Positions 47,820-58,382 of a stretch of 64,000 nt of DNA are shown here, in pieces. This DNA comes from Conus ventricosus (Eukaryota > Mollusca > Gastropoda > Neogastropoda > Conidae), in contig CM031595.1 of NCBI GenBank assembly GCA_018398815.1, forward strand, positions 132,167,725 through 132,231,724. The letters run 5' to 3'. Position numbers and translations under genes: made by a program. How positions within the stretch are numbered: the stretch's first letter is position 1; each line of letters begins with the position of its first letter. The notes beneath the pieces are model-generated. The model did not search any database. It was not told where the DNA came from and saw only the letters and a list, made by a program, of their open reading frames with translations.

Positions 47820-48604
47820 TCTTCTTTAAAAACAAAACAAAAAAAAACTTGGGGTAATTCCATCACAACCAAAAATTTTTTGGACTAAACTGAATGTAAA
47901 AACTGGGAGGGAGGGGCAAGGGAAGGCTTGGACCACACCATAACATTGTGGATCGGACAGAATGTTTTTTAAAATGGGCAATGGGGATGGGTTGAACGGG
48001 GAGAGGAGAGTGTGGGGCAAAAGACTCCAACACACTCAACAACATGTACAACTATGTTCTTTTATCCAACAACGAGGATGTGGCCTAAGTTTCACTTATG
48101 TCGCCATCTTTGATACTTTCACTGTCACATCTATCAAGTTGGAACTCTCAAAGAAAGCATACTCTCAAAAATGATAGAAGTTTTGTGTCTCATACAGTCA
48201 CTGAAATTTCGTTCAAACTACATACCTCCACACCTGATTATCACATTATCACTTAACAGTATATGATGCACACAATACCAATATGTGTTCATACTCTTTT
48301 TATGATATATATCTCTGCATCTTTTTTTAGCTTAAAGGGTAGTAGTAGTACTAGTAGTATACCACCATTTCTTGGTAATCTAAAGCACTGCACCTGGAGG
48401 AAGGGGATGCAGGCATGTGCGCTAATGTTCAATTCCAGTGAATGTGGTTGACATTTATGTCGTCTCTGAACACTAAAACTAAAAATAAGAAAGAAAAAGA
48501 TATCAATAACAATAAGTTACACAACTTCCTTTTTTCACTGAACAAAATCATCCACCTTAGCTATGTGTCTTGTGACCAAGACACTGACTGACCAAATGCT
48601 AATG

Positions 48605-48675
48605 GCAATGTTGCTTATAGCCCCAGCTGATTGCAAAGGGCCATATCAGGGCTGTCACCGCGTTGAAGTCAACTC
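48605..48675 (+). repeat. Short dispersed repeat, copy C
   Basis: ATGTTGCTTATAGCCCCAGC core with CAAAGGGCCATATCAGGGCT and the 3' extension GTCACCGCGTTGAAGTC, also seen in copy A. Confidence 0.75.
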
Positions 48676-48699
48676 ACCAGTCATTCATTCACACAACTC

Positions 48700-49585
48700 T
48701 TTTTAAAATACATCTTCTAAAACACACCCGAATTTTGTTAAAAATCTTTCCACTATAAAATCTCAGATCCGATGAAAAATGTTGATCTCTTTCAAGAATT
48801 CAAAAATTGCATTAGGTGGAACATCTCTGAACAATATTTTCATGGAATCTGCTGTAAACTGTTTGTGTCTCATGTCACATCATGCAATTACCAACACTCT
48901 AAGTCTAAAAGAATATGTTTCATTGTGAGTGATACATGACATGGAATGCACCACGGAGCTTCTTCATTCTTTAAAACTAAAAGGTACGAATGAGTAAAAT
49001 ATGAATGGCCAGTGTGCAGCTGGCATAGAACCGTTTCTTCTTTTCGACCACCTGGGGTGGATGAGAGGAACTCTTTTAGGTTTGGACGGATCTGGAAGAG
49101 TTTGTTATCCGTCTGTGTATTCTAATCCTCCTGCCAGAGGTCTCTGACATAATTATTAACTTTTGGTTTTTGATCTGTGTAGGGGATAGACATGTTAGAC
49201 AGTTTCCCTGTTGTGGCATTCTTGGCCAAACGATCAGCCATTTCGTTCCCTCCGATGCCAACATGACCTGGAACCCAAACCAAAACGATGCTGTGACCTT
49301 CTGCTTTCAACGTGGTAAAAAGTTTTTAAAAGTGTAGAAGTTCGGGATGATGGAGGTTATGGCCAGCTATCGCCTCCAAAACTGACAGTGAATCAGACAA
49401 AATCAGAGAGTTTTTGTCTGTGGATTGAGAGATTATCTTCAATGCTAGAACTAGGGATGTAACTTCAGCAGAGTAAACAGAAGCATCTGATGGAATATGT
49501 CCCAATAATATTTGAGTAGGAGCACCAGGGCAGCTGCACAGGCCACTCCCTCCTCAGATTAGGAACCGTCAGTAAAATTTTTTTT
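48700..49585 (-). pseudogene. Jockey-like non-LTR retrotransposon, RNase H and C-terminal part
   Basis: Minus frames read FTDGS (RNase H start, ~49570), SAEVTSLVLALKIISQSTDK, NSLILSDSLSVLEAI, then EGHSIVLVWVPGHVGIGGNE then MADRLAKNA, the RNase H catalytic E, D and H-containing blocks. Downstream are LHTGHSYFTHSYLL and PCHVSLTMKHILLDLE, the C-terminal zinc-binding region of Jockey/I-type ORF2, then LFRDVPPNAIFEFLKE. Several frameshifts. The upstream parts lie at 50473-50590 and 58383-60200. Confidence 0.85.
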
Positions 49586-49599
49586 GAAAGATGGAAACT

Positions 49600-49606
49600 A
49601 TTTTTT

Positions 49607-49642
<36 letters not shown>

Positions 49643-50458
49643 ACTGTCCCAACCTCTGCTCCACGTCAGAGGCAGTGCACCCATGCCACTCATTCCGACA
49701 CCCCGTCCACAGCCACAGCCCGGTCAGCCCGCCGCAGCCCCGGCAACCCGCAGGGAGCAGTCAATGTCAAGTCATCAAGAGGCAACCCACAGGAGGAGAC
49801 ACTGCACTACTGCCAGTGGTGTTCAGTGGCACCTGTTCTGATCTAACATACGCAGGACACCACCTACTAAGCCCCCTACTGACGACAATAATTGCTTAGT
49901 CGCGGAGCCGGCGTGAGTGAGCTCTCCCTCTGGAGGGCGCCACCACGTCCGTCGAATGACAGCCCCCATGCACTCGCCGATACCGGTGACCCCGACGGAA
50001 CCAAACTAAGGCCACAGACATGGAGAGGACATCGAAACTGAGGTCACCATGAGAGCAGGGCATGAAGGGCCACAGAATTTTAAGACATTTTTTTATGCTG
50101 ATCGATGAGAATGAGGATGATTAAGATGATGCTACAGATTTCAATTTCGGTCTGAGACTACATGACAGGGCTGTACTCTACGCTTCCTTTCAAAATTTAT
50201 CCCGGCATCAACCAGGCCCGAGAGATACAGGCACCTGCAGTGATGGTCAGGAAATTTGAGCAACACTCTCAGAAACGCATCCATTAAGTGGATGAAACTT
50301 GACTGTGTGGTCCCAGTCTTCCCAACTGAGTCCGCAGTAACTCAACTCTGGGTTGGAGCCGGTCGGGCAGAAAAACCCACATGACTCTGATGGGATTCGA
50401 ACCCACGACCTCCCAGCCGGGAGTCTGCAACACTAACCACTTCGCCACGGCGGCTGGT
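49600..50458 (-). mobile_element. Long tRNA-headed SINE, complete (copy 1)
   Basis: About 860 bp. Head at 50390-50456 on minus has box A (TGGCGAAGTGG, 50448-50438) and a perfect box B (GGTTCGAATCC, 50403-50393) at tRNA spacing; the body has no coding capacity; the tail ends in a 33-base C run and A8 on minus. A 14-bp target duplication GAA(A/G)GATGGAAACT flanks it (49586-49599, 50459-50472), and the host non-LTR frame resumes across it (FPSF|KKNFTDGS). Confidence 0.88.
49609..49641. repeat. Poly-G tract, 33 bases
   Basis: Uninterrupted G run at the tail of the SINE. Confidence 0.95.
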
Positions 50459-50590
50459 GAAGGATGGAAACTTCGAACACAGTTCCACAAAAAGGGACTT
50501 GTAGGCCAACGGACTAGTGGAATCTATCCGGAGTGAGGCTAAATCAAACCGGATCTCTGGAGTGAAGAAAGTCCATGGAGGGTCATCAGG
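50459..50590 (-). pseudogene. Jockey-like non-LTR element, linker between RT and RNase H
   Basis: Minus frame: DDPPWTFFTPEIRFDLASLR, IDSTSPLAYKSLFVELCSKF, PSF. The PPW...PLAYK.LF.EL pattern is usual just before the RNase H domain of this family. It is bounded by the SINE on one side and the LTR element on the other. Confidence 0.75.
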
Positions 50591-52663
50591 TGTCACGAGT
50601 TTGTCACGAGGCCTACGACGTTCGACCACCTAGGGTGGCGGAGTTACTTATTTGTTTATTGTCGTTGCTGTTGTCGTGTATCCGTCCCTTAGGGTGGCTT
50701 GTGGTGCAGTTGCACCTTGGTGTGGTTCAGCTCAACTTCGGTTTGCTTTCTCTCTTCTCTCTCTCAAATTCCACCGCCCGTGCTATTCATCCTGCAAGTT
50801 CGGGGTGGCCTTTTACCTTTTCCTCGAACTTTCGTCTATCGCCTCTCGCTTTTTTTTTCCCTGTCGCAGTTTTCGTTCTTTTATTTTGAAGTATCCACTT
50901 TGTGACGCAGCATGGATGTTGGCCGCCATTGCTGGGGTTTTAGCTCTTCACCGAGGGGAAGAGTCTTTTGGGGGCGCCTGCTCCATCCTGGTTCTTTCCC
51001 TTTATCTTTCGGAGTACAGTAAAATTTCTTTCCTGCAGTGGGCCTGTGGAGAGGGACATCATTTTTTTCTTTTTTCCGCCCTTCCCCTCTGTCCCCCCGG
51101 GACTGACAGAGGGAAAAGGGGAGTCCTTTGCCCCCTTTTGGGGTCCCCCAGGGGGTAGCTGGTAAGCATCATTTCGTGTTGTTTTTTCGTTTTGTTGTTT
51201 TAGCCGGCTTATCTTCACTTTTGCGCAATTTTCTTTTGTTTTCAAAATTTGTAAAAAAAAATTGTGTGAGACCTTTCTCTGCTTAATTCAATTTTTAAAC
51301 CGGGCCATTCTAAATTTTTTCCAAAATTTCTTTCCCTGTTTACATCGGGTGATGCGGTAGTCGGGGGGGAAGGGAGAGAACCTGGTGTCGGGGTTGGAAC
51401 TTGTTTGGGCCGCTCGTCCCCCCGTCACTTCCCCGGGATTTTTACCTTCGGCCACCGTCTGTTTTGTTTAAAGGGAAAACGAGTTTTTATTTCACGAGCG
51501 TGCGAAAGCATGATTTGTCGTTGATGCGGGTTGAAGATTTGGTTATTTTAAATGTGTTTAAAAATTGCATTTATCCCATTAAATTTTTATTTGCAAAGTG
51601 GGGGCAGTTTTTAAGCGATAGTCGCTGTTTTGATTTATTTCCCTAAGGAAGGAAAACTTAAGCGTGAAAAGGAAGGGTAAGAAATTTCAAATTTGTTTTA
51701 AAACCTGTTGATTTAATGCAGCTTTTACTGCATCGTGTAAAAGACTTTTTTCAAGGGGGTTTACTGTGTCCTTCCCCTCGCCCATCATGCGGGGGGTTTT
51801 AAAAGACTTGACAGCAAAGGGTCAAGGGTATACGGCGGGTTTCCAGACCCTTTTTCCTTCCTTTTCTTCTTTTTTTCCTCCTCTCCGACCTCCTCCCAGC
51901 TCGTCCTCCCCCCCCCCCGGGGGCTTCACCGGAAACGAACGATGGTGCCAGGGCGGTCGGGGCCACGTTCTGGTGAGCCCAGGGACGGGAGGGTCCCACC
52001 GCTGCGGGCCACGCCTTGGTCGGACCGGGACTGCTGGGGGAGCCCCCCGTTTTGACGGGCCGGCCTGGACCCCCCCGGGGACCCCGTAACAGCTAGTCCC
52101 CCCCCCCCCCCCCCCCCCCCCCGGACCGCTTTTCCTGCCCCTTGGGAGTCGAGGGTGTGGGCTTTGGGCGCCCCCGCGAAAACCACCCGGCCGGGCACCT
52201 AGTGCACGGGTTTTGCCCCTGGGGATTGACAGGCAGGGATTGGACGCACTCCGGGTGTGAAAAAGGGTTTTGATAGGGGAATTTTCCTTTATAATTATGT
52301 AATGTCATAGTGCTGGAATGCGTAATTTTGTGATCGGTACTCGTAGGGCGAATTTTTTTTTTAAAATGGCATGTTGTGGTGGGGAGTGTTTGTTTGGTTT
52401 GTGCTGTTGTGCGCGTTGGAGCGCTTGATCGTGATTGGCATTTGTGTGCGTTGGAGTGCTTGATCGGTTTTGTGCTTTTGTGTGCGTGGAGTGCTTTTTG
52501 GGGGTCGGCAGGGCTTTGGGTTGGAATTTTTAATTTTGCGGGTGTGAATAAAGGGGTGTTTTACTAATCTTATTGTGTGGTCTTTTGGGGGCGTGGGGTC
52601 TCATCCCTTCACTCCCCCCAGACCGACCCCGTCAGGGCAGACCTCCGGGGGTGGGTCGTGACA
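50591..52663 (+). repeat. 5' LTR
   Basis: 2073 bp, starts TGTCACGAGTTTGTCACGAG, ends GGGTCGTGACA. Polyadenylation signal AATAAA at 52547-52552 and a C25 run at 52098-52122 occur at matching places in the 3' LTR. Confidence 0.85.
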
Positions 52664-52667
52664 ATTG

Positions 52668-52684
52668 TGGGGCTCGTCGGGAAA
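52668..52684 (+). promoter_or_regulatory. Putative primer binding site (tRNA-Pro-like)
   Basis: TGGGGCTCGTCGGGA begins 4 bases after the LTR. The tRNA-Pro complement is TGGGGGCTCGTCCGGGA; the two differences are single-base losses in a G run and a C run. Confidence 0.7.
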
Positions 52685-52689
52685 GTGAA

Positions 52690-55600
52690 GGGCTCGAACT
52701 GTCCCCTCGTTTGGGAGTACCTGTTTAGTTTTGTCTTTTTTGTATATGTTTAGTCTTTGTCTGTTTGTTTGTGGGGGGTTGGGCGGGGGTGACTCTAGAG
52801 TGAAGGGTCTTTTTGGGGGCCGGGGGGAACCCCGGCTGACTGGGGGGTCAGTGAGACCAGGGGAATCGCCCCTTCCAGCCCTCCTTCCGCCGGGTACCTC
52901 ACGCAGTCGGCCGAAGTTTTGCCCTTCTTTTCCCGTCGTCTTCCTTCCTTTTTTGTATTTCCCAGTCTGTTTTTTTTTCTTACCGGGTGTTAAATACGGG
53001 GGTTTGTATGGGACGTAGTGTTTTTTTTTTTTCCTCTCTCCGGACCCGTCGCGGGTTTTTTGGGTTTTTTTTTTTTCGGCCACCCCACCGCCGTTGCCTG
53101 CTTTTAGAGCGCTGTTGCCAGAGTGGGGAGCCGGACATGTTTTTTTTCGTTTTTTTTTCGGTAGCCCCCCCGCACTGTTGCTCGTGTTTGAGAGGCGGTG
53201 TTGCCAGAGGGGGAGCACCGGAAACTTCCCCGCACACACCACACACACACATACACCAAACCTGCCCCTAAAATATTTGTTTTTTTTTCTCTAGGAATTT
53301 TTTTTTCCCCTTTTATTGGAAAACTGTGGATTTGTTTCATGGCGGTCCGGCGCGGGGTGTGGCGAGCTGCGTCGAAGGGGGTATTCAAAATGTTACTGAC
53401 CCCTACTTTTAGCTAGTATTCGCTACGGTAACTTCCCCATTCCATGCTGTCGGTACCCATGGACTTTATACCTTTTCGCTGGGGGGTCCCCCTTTTGACC
53501 CCCGACGGGCATTTCCGCTGGGAAAGCGTCAAGTATGCGAAGAAACGTGGGTTCTGTTGAGTCGCAGAGACCGAAACCTTCTCCTCTCCGGGCTTCCCTC
53601 GTAAGGGGCAGCCCAGAAGATTTCCCTTAGGGGAAAGGGGGCCCCAAGGGACGGGCAACGACATCCTCCCGTGTCGGGAGGGGGAACCCCGCCAGGATAT
53701 CACCTCCCCTTATTTTCTGAGCACGCGACGGGGGATGGGGCCCAAGTAGGGAAAGCGTAGGGAAAGGCCGGGGCAAATCTGCGTGGGGAAAAGGGGGCCG
53801 AAGGCAGGAAGCTCTGCGAGGGAAGACGTAAGAGGGGGCCGCTAGACAGGGGGCTCTGCGCGAGGGAGACTGACAGACAAGTTTATGCTTTGGGAAGAGG
53901 CTTGCTGCGCGAAAAAGGGGCGCCCACGGGGGCCCCTTCGTAAGGAAGAAAGCTAGACGGGAATCCCGGGGGGAGGAGGTGCTCCGAGGGGGAGGGCTCA
54001 CGTAGAGGGGGGGTGCTAAACAGGAGGCTCAGCGTAGGGGGAGGCTGCTCAGCGAAGGGGAAGGGGCTAAAGGGCAGGAAGCCCCCCGTAGGGAAGAACT
54101 GACGATGGAGGCTCTCGTAGGAGGAGAGGGGAACAACTTTTTTGGGGGGGCCTCCCCTTCTGAAAACCGGGGGGTTAATCACCAGAGGTGATAGAGTTAG
54201 GGCCCCCCAAATTTAAATTTCCCAGAGTTAAACCCCTTGGGGACATTGATATTCCTGGGCATTTTGCAAAGTGCTTTTTCATAAAAATTTGTCTGAGGAA
54301 AAAAAGGCTAAAACCTTTTTTTTCGGGATTATTGGTGCTGCAAGGGGTGTGTGTTTCTCTAAATGAAGGCGCTCTTAGAGACATGCATTTGGCTCTGCGA
54401 AGCGTTTCCCCCTTCCCCCAAGATACGGAGGGTTTAGGCCATGAAGAAATAATGATAAACCCTTTCGGCTTTGGTGATAGCTGCGCAAGACGCAGGGTCG
54501 GGCTCATTAGCTAAGTTGAGCTGGGATCTGACCCTTTGACACTCCCCAACACTGTGCCCCCCGATTGAGGACCCGGGAAGGGGCGAACGCACCTCAGGAT
54601 TTCGCGGTGCGTTTCACACAGCTGGGTTTTTGCTGAAGCTTGCAGGCTTAGGGGCACCCCCAATACTAAAAGGGGAACCCTCCACGGGGATTTAGTAGCA
54701 AAAAGGCCCGAAATGGGGGGGAACAAAGGCAGGCATTCATGGGGGTTTTTTCCGCCCCGATTGTTTTTTCTTTGTGGTCCCCCGGCCACATTAAAAAGAT
54801 TGCCCAAAAGCCGCTGGTAGTCTGGGGGGCCCCTTTCCCAACTCCCCTGTGCCTCGGCTAACGTGGGTTCCATCCCAGCTTCTGGGATTCAGAGTCCCGT
54901 GTTTCTCTTGTGTTGGTTCCCCGGGTGACAATCGGTTTTTCGGGCATCAACTTTTGGGGGATAAGAATTTTGGTTTCCCCTGGGGCCCGGGCGGGGCGCT
55001 AGTTATGTGTGTGCGGGTTGGAGGTGTTTTTACCTCCACCCTCCTTCTGTGCTTTTTCCTATCCCCACCCCCCTTCTGTGGCGAAGTTGGGCCATTCGGG
55101 GGACACCTAGGTATTCCCTTCTCTGGGGGAATATGCCCCCCTTTGTGACGGACGCGTCAGTCCTGTCTACGGATCTGCCCGTACAGCGTGGGGGGATCAC
55201 ACACGGCCAAAGTAAGAACGGGAACGGGAATTGGTCCCGTTCTTCAGCCGATCTCAAACGGGGTTTGGCGGGGCCCGTCCTGCTAGCATTACCCGCTTCG
55301 GGCCAGGGATTTGGTGCCCTCCTACAGAATTGTGGATCGTCCCCTCATCGGCCCCGACCCCCGGGGTGAGTTTCAACCCCCCCCCAAAGGGGGGACCCTT
55401 TTTTTAGGGTTTTTACCCGGGGCAATCGTGGGGCCAAAGCAGTTGTTTTCCCCAAACCGGGGAGATCTGTCCCCCGGCGGGCCCCACGTTTCCCCCGGCA
55501 GTCTATGGGCCCCAAGCACTTCAGCAGTTGGGCGGGATTTCTTCTCCCAGGGATAAAACCACGGTCAGGCAGTACTGCCGCATTGCGATGTCGCCAACGG

Positions 55601-56300
55601 CAACGCCTGGGTCGTTTTGAACGTGTTCCCCTAGGGTCATGCCACGGTTGGGGCCATTCGAAAGGTTGGGGTGCCCGGTGGCCCATTAACCTCCATCCGA
55701 TCGCGGTCCCCCGCTAACTGGGAAAGTGGTAGAATCTGCGGATGGGTACCCGGGGCTCCCCCCAGGACTATCGCCCCCCTACATTGCTGGGGCTCCCGGC
55801 AGTTTTGGACACCACGGCGGCCCAAAAAAAGTGGGCCGGAGTTTGACTGGGAGCGACATCATCCTCTCCATCCCTGGCCCGGGACGGCCAGTCAGTCATC
55901 GACTCATGGTTGGGCATGAGTGAAGGGGTCATGCGTTATTTCCCGTCTATCAAGGTTCCCGTTACATGCTGACATCTTCCAGCCCGTAGTTAGCATATTG
56001 GAAAATCAGTGAGGGCCCCCCCCCTCAACCCAGGGTTATACCCCCTTTTTGGTCTCTGTTCGGGTGTAGTGACAGTTGTCACTTCGTGAGGTTAACGGTA
56101 TAAAATCACCAATGGTTCGATTTTTACTTTCAGGGTTGGGAAAGGGTTTGCTTAGTTTTTGATAAAATTTTTTATGTATTTCCCCCGTGATTCATCGGAA
56201 TGTTTGTATTGGTTTTTTGTCTCTGTCATCACAAGGGGTTGGGGTTTGGTCCCCTTGTTGAAGTTGCACATGACGGGTTCAAAGGCACTGTATCTAGAGA
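52690..56300 (+). other. LTR element interior, no domain recognised
   Basis: GC-rich, with G/C homopolymers every few dozen bases. 53.70-54.18 kb is purine-rich with a recurring GGCTCTGCGAGGG/GGGGGCTAGACAGG-like motif; 53.11 and 53.19 kb share a GTTGCCAGAG.GGGGAGC direct repeat. ORFs on both strands are short and of biased composition. Candidate regions for gag would be 54.2-56.0 kb but no motif was found. Confidence 0.6.
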
Positions 56301-56321
56301 AACAATGCTTTAGAAGGGGGG

Positions 56322-58382
56322 TTTTTCAGGTTTGTCCGAGGGCCCACGACGTTTGACCCCCAAGGGGGGCGGAGTTACTTATTTGTTTATTTCGTTTCTG
56401 TTGTCGTTATCCTTTCCCCAGGGTGGCTTGTGGTGAGTTGCATTGGGTGGGCGCTCAATTCGGTTTGCTTTCTCTCTCTCTTCTCCTAATTCCACCGCCC
56501 CCTCTATTCTCCCGCAAGTTCACGGGTGGCCCCTTCCTTTCTCTCGAACTTTCGTCTATCGGCCTCTCGCCTGTCTTTTACCTGTCGCAATGCTTCTTTC
56601 TTTTAGTTTTTAAAAATTTCCCCCCTTTTTTGACGCAGCATGGGATGTTGGGGGCCCCTTGCTAGGGGGTTAGCTCTTCACCGGCGGAAGATGTCTCTGG
56701 GGGCCTGCCCAGTCCCGGTTCTTTACCTTATCGTCGGATACAGTCAGTACTTTCAATTCCCCGCAGTCGGGCCCGTAGGGGAGGGGCAACTTTCTTCGTT
56801 TCCGCATCTTTGCCTCTGTCCTCTCGACTGGACAAGGGGAAGAGAGTCCTTTGCCCCCTCTTCGGGGGCCCCACGGGGACTGGTAACATCAGTTTTGGGG
56901 TCTGTTTTTCGATTTGTTTTTACCGCTTTTGTCTTCACTTTTGCGCATTTTCTTTTGTTTTTGAAATGTAAAGAAAAATTTGTGGGACCCTTTTTTCTGC
57001 TTAATTCAATCTTTTTAACCTGGCCTTCTAAATTATTTCCCAAAATTCTTTCTCCTGTTTTTGCATGGTGATGCGGTAGTCGGTGGGAGGGGAAGAACCC
57101 GGGGATTCAGGGTTTGGAACTTTCTTGGTCTCGCTCCCGCCCCTGTCAATTCGCCGGCTTTATCCTTTGGCCCCGTCTGTTTGTGTGTGCAAGGAGAACG
57201 AGTTTTAGTTCAAAGAGGTTCACGCAGTTTGTCTTCGGATGCGTGGTTGAAGATTTGTTTATTTTAAATGTGTTTTAAAAAAGTGCAGTTATGCCAAATT
57301 TAATTATTATTTGCAAATGTGGGGGCATTATTAAAACATAGGCGTTGGGGTTTATTTTTTTCCCAAGGAAGGGAAAAAGTTAAGGTGAGTGAGAGAAAGG
57401 GGGAGAAATTCATATTTTTTTTATAACCCGTTTATTTTTAAAGCAGTCTTTTACCTGCATCGTGTGAGAAGACTTTTTCAAAGGGTTTACTGTGTGCACT
57501 TCCCCTCGCCCTCATCGAGTGGCTGTTAAACTTACAGCAATGGTCAGACGTTTTGACGGGAGGGGTTCCCGTACCCCTTCTTTTTTCCTCCTTCCTTCTT
57601 CTTTTCCTCCTCTCCGATCTCCTCCCAGCAGGTCCCCCCCTCCGGGGGGTTCACCCCGGAGCATGAAAAGGGGTGGGCCACGTCTGGCCGGGGCCCGTTT
57701 GGCGAGACCCGGACGGGAGGGGCCACCGCGGGGGGGCCCGCCTTGGTCGGGGGCCGTGGAGCTAGGGGGGCCCCGTCTTTATGGCCGGCCCGGACCCCCG
57801 TCCGGACCCCAGTAACACACCCCCCCCCCCCCCCCCCCCCCCCCCCGGGACACGCTCCACTCCCCGGGAGCGGGGTGTCGCTTGGGGGACCCCCGCGAGA
57901 ACCAGCCCGCTCGGAGCACCCCGTGCACAGGGTCTCCCTCGGGCTTGACAGGGGCAGGGGTGTGGCGCACCCATGGGTGGAAAGGATTTAATGGGGAAAA
58001 TTCCTTTTAATTTTTGTATATGTATATTGCTGGAAAGCTGTAATTTTTGACGGTACTCGTTGGCGAAATATTTATTTTTAACTGCATGTTGTGGGTGTGG
58101 GAGTGCTTTATTTGGGTTGTGCTGTTTTGGCGTTGACCTTTATTGTTTTTGCATGTTTTTTGGTTGGAGTGCTTGATCGGATTGGCAGTTGTGTGCGTTG
58201 GAGTGCTTTTTGTGGGCGTCAGGTGCTGTGTTGGAAAGGGTTTTTTTTGCTGGTTTTGAATAAATGGGGTTTGATCGTAATCTTTTTTTGTGTGGGTTCT
58301 TGCGGGGCGTGTGAGGTCCCTTCCCCTTTACTCCCCCTAAAACCCATCCCCGTCAGGGGAGACCTCCAGGGTCGGGGTGACA
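56322..58382 (+). repeat. 3' LTR
   Basis: Aligns with the 5' LTR from GTTTGTCCGAGGGCCCACGA to GACCTCCAGGGTCGGGGTGACA. Differs by many single-base indels at homopolymers. Start is uncertain by a few bases. AATAAA at 58259-58264; C27 run at 57820-57846. Confidence 0.8.

Larger units (their letters stand above)
50591..58382 (+). mobile_element. LTR retrotransposon with ~2.07-kb LTRs, no recognised pol
   Basis: Two direct repeats (50591-52663 and ~56322-58382), ends TGTCACGA...TCGTGACA forming an 8-bp inverted repeat, and a 5-bp target duplication TCAGG (50586-50590, 58383-58387). PBS at 52668 (TGGGGCTCGTCGGGA) resembles the tRNA-Pro complement. AATAAA in both LTRs. The 3.66-kb interior has no recognisable gag, protease, RT or integrase, either because it is non-autonomous or because of frame noise. 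Plus-strand orientation follows from PBS position. Confidence 0.82.

Noticed and set aside
50390..50456. Possible functional tRNA gene (minus)
   Set aside because: Boxes A and B are good but the anticodon arm and acceptor stem do not pair properly, and it is the head of a SINE flanked by target duplications.
53883..54507. Proline- and serine-rich open frames in the LTR element interior
   Set aside because: Biased composition in a purine-rich repeat within noisy sequence; no gag or pol motif on either strand.
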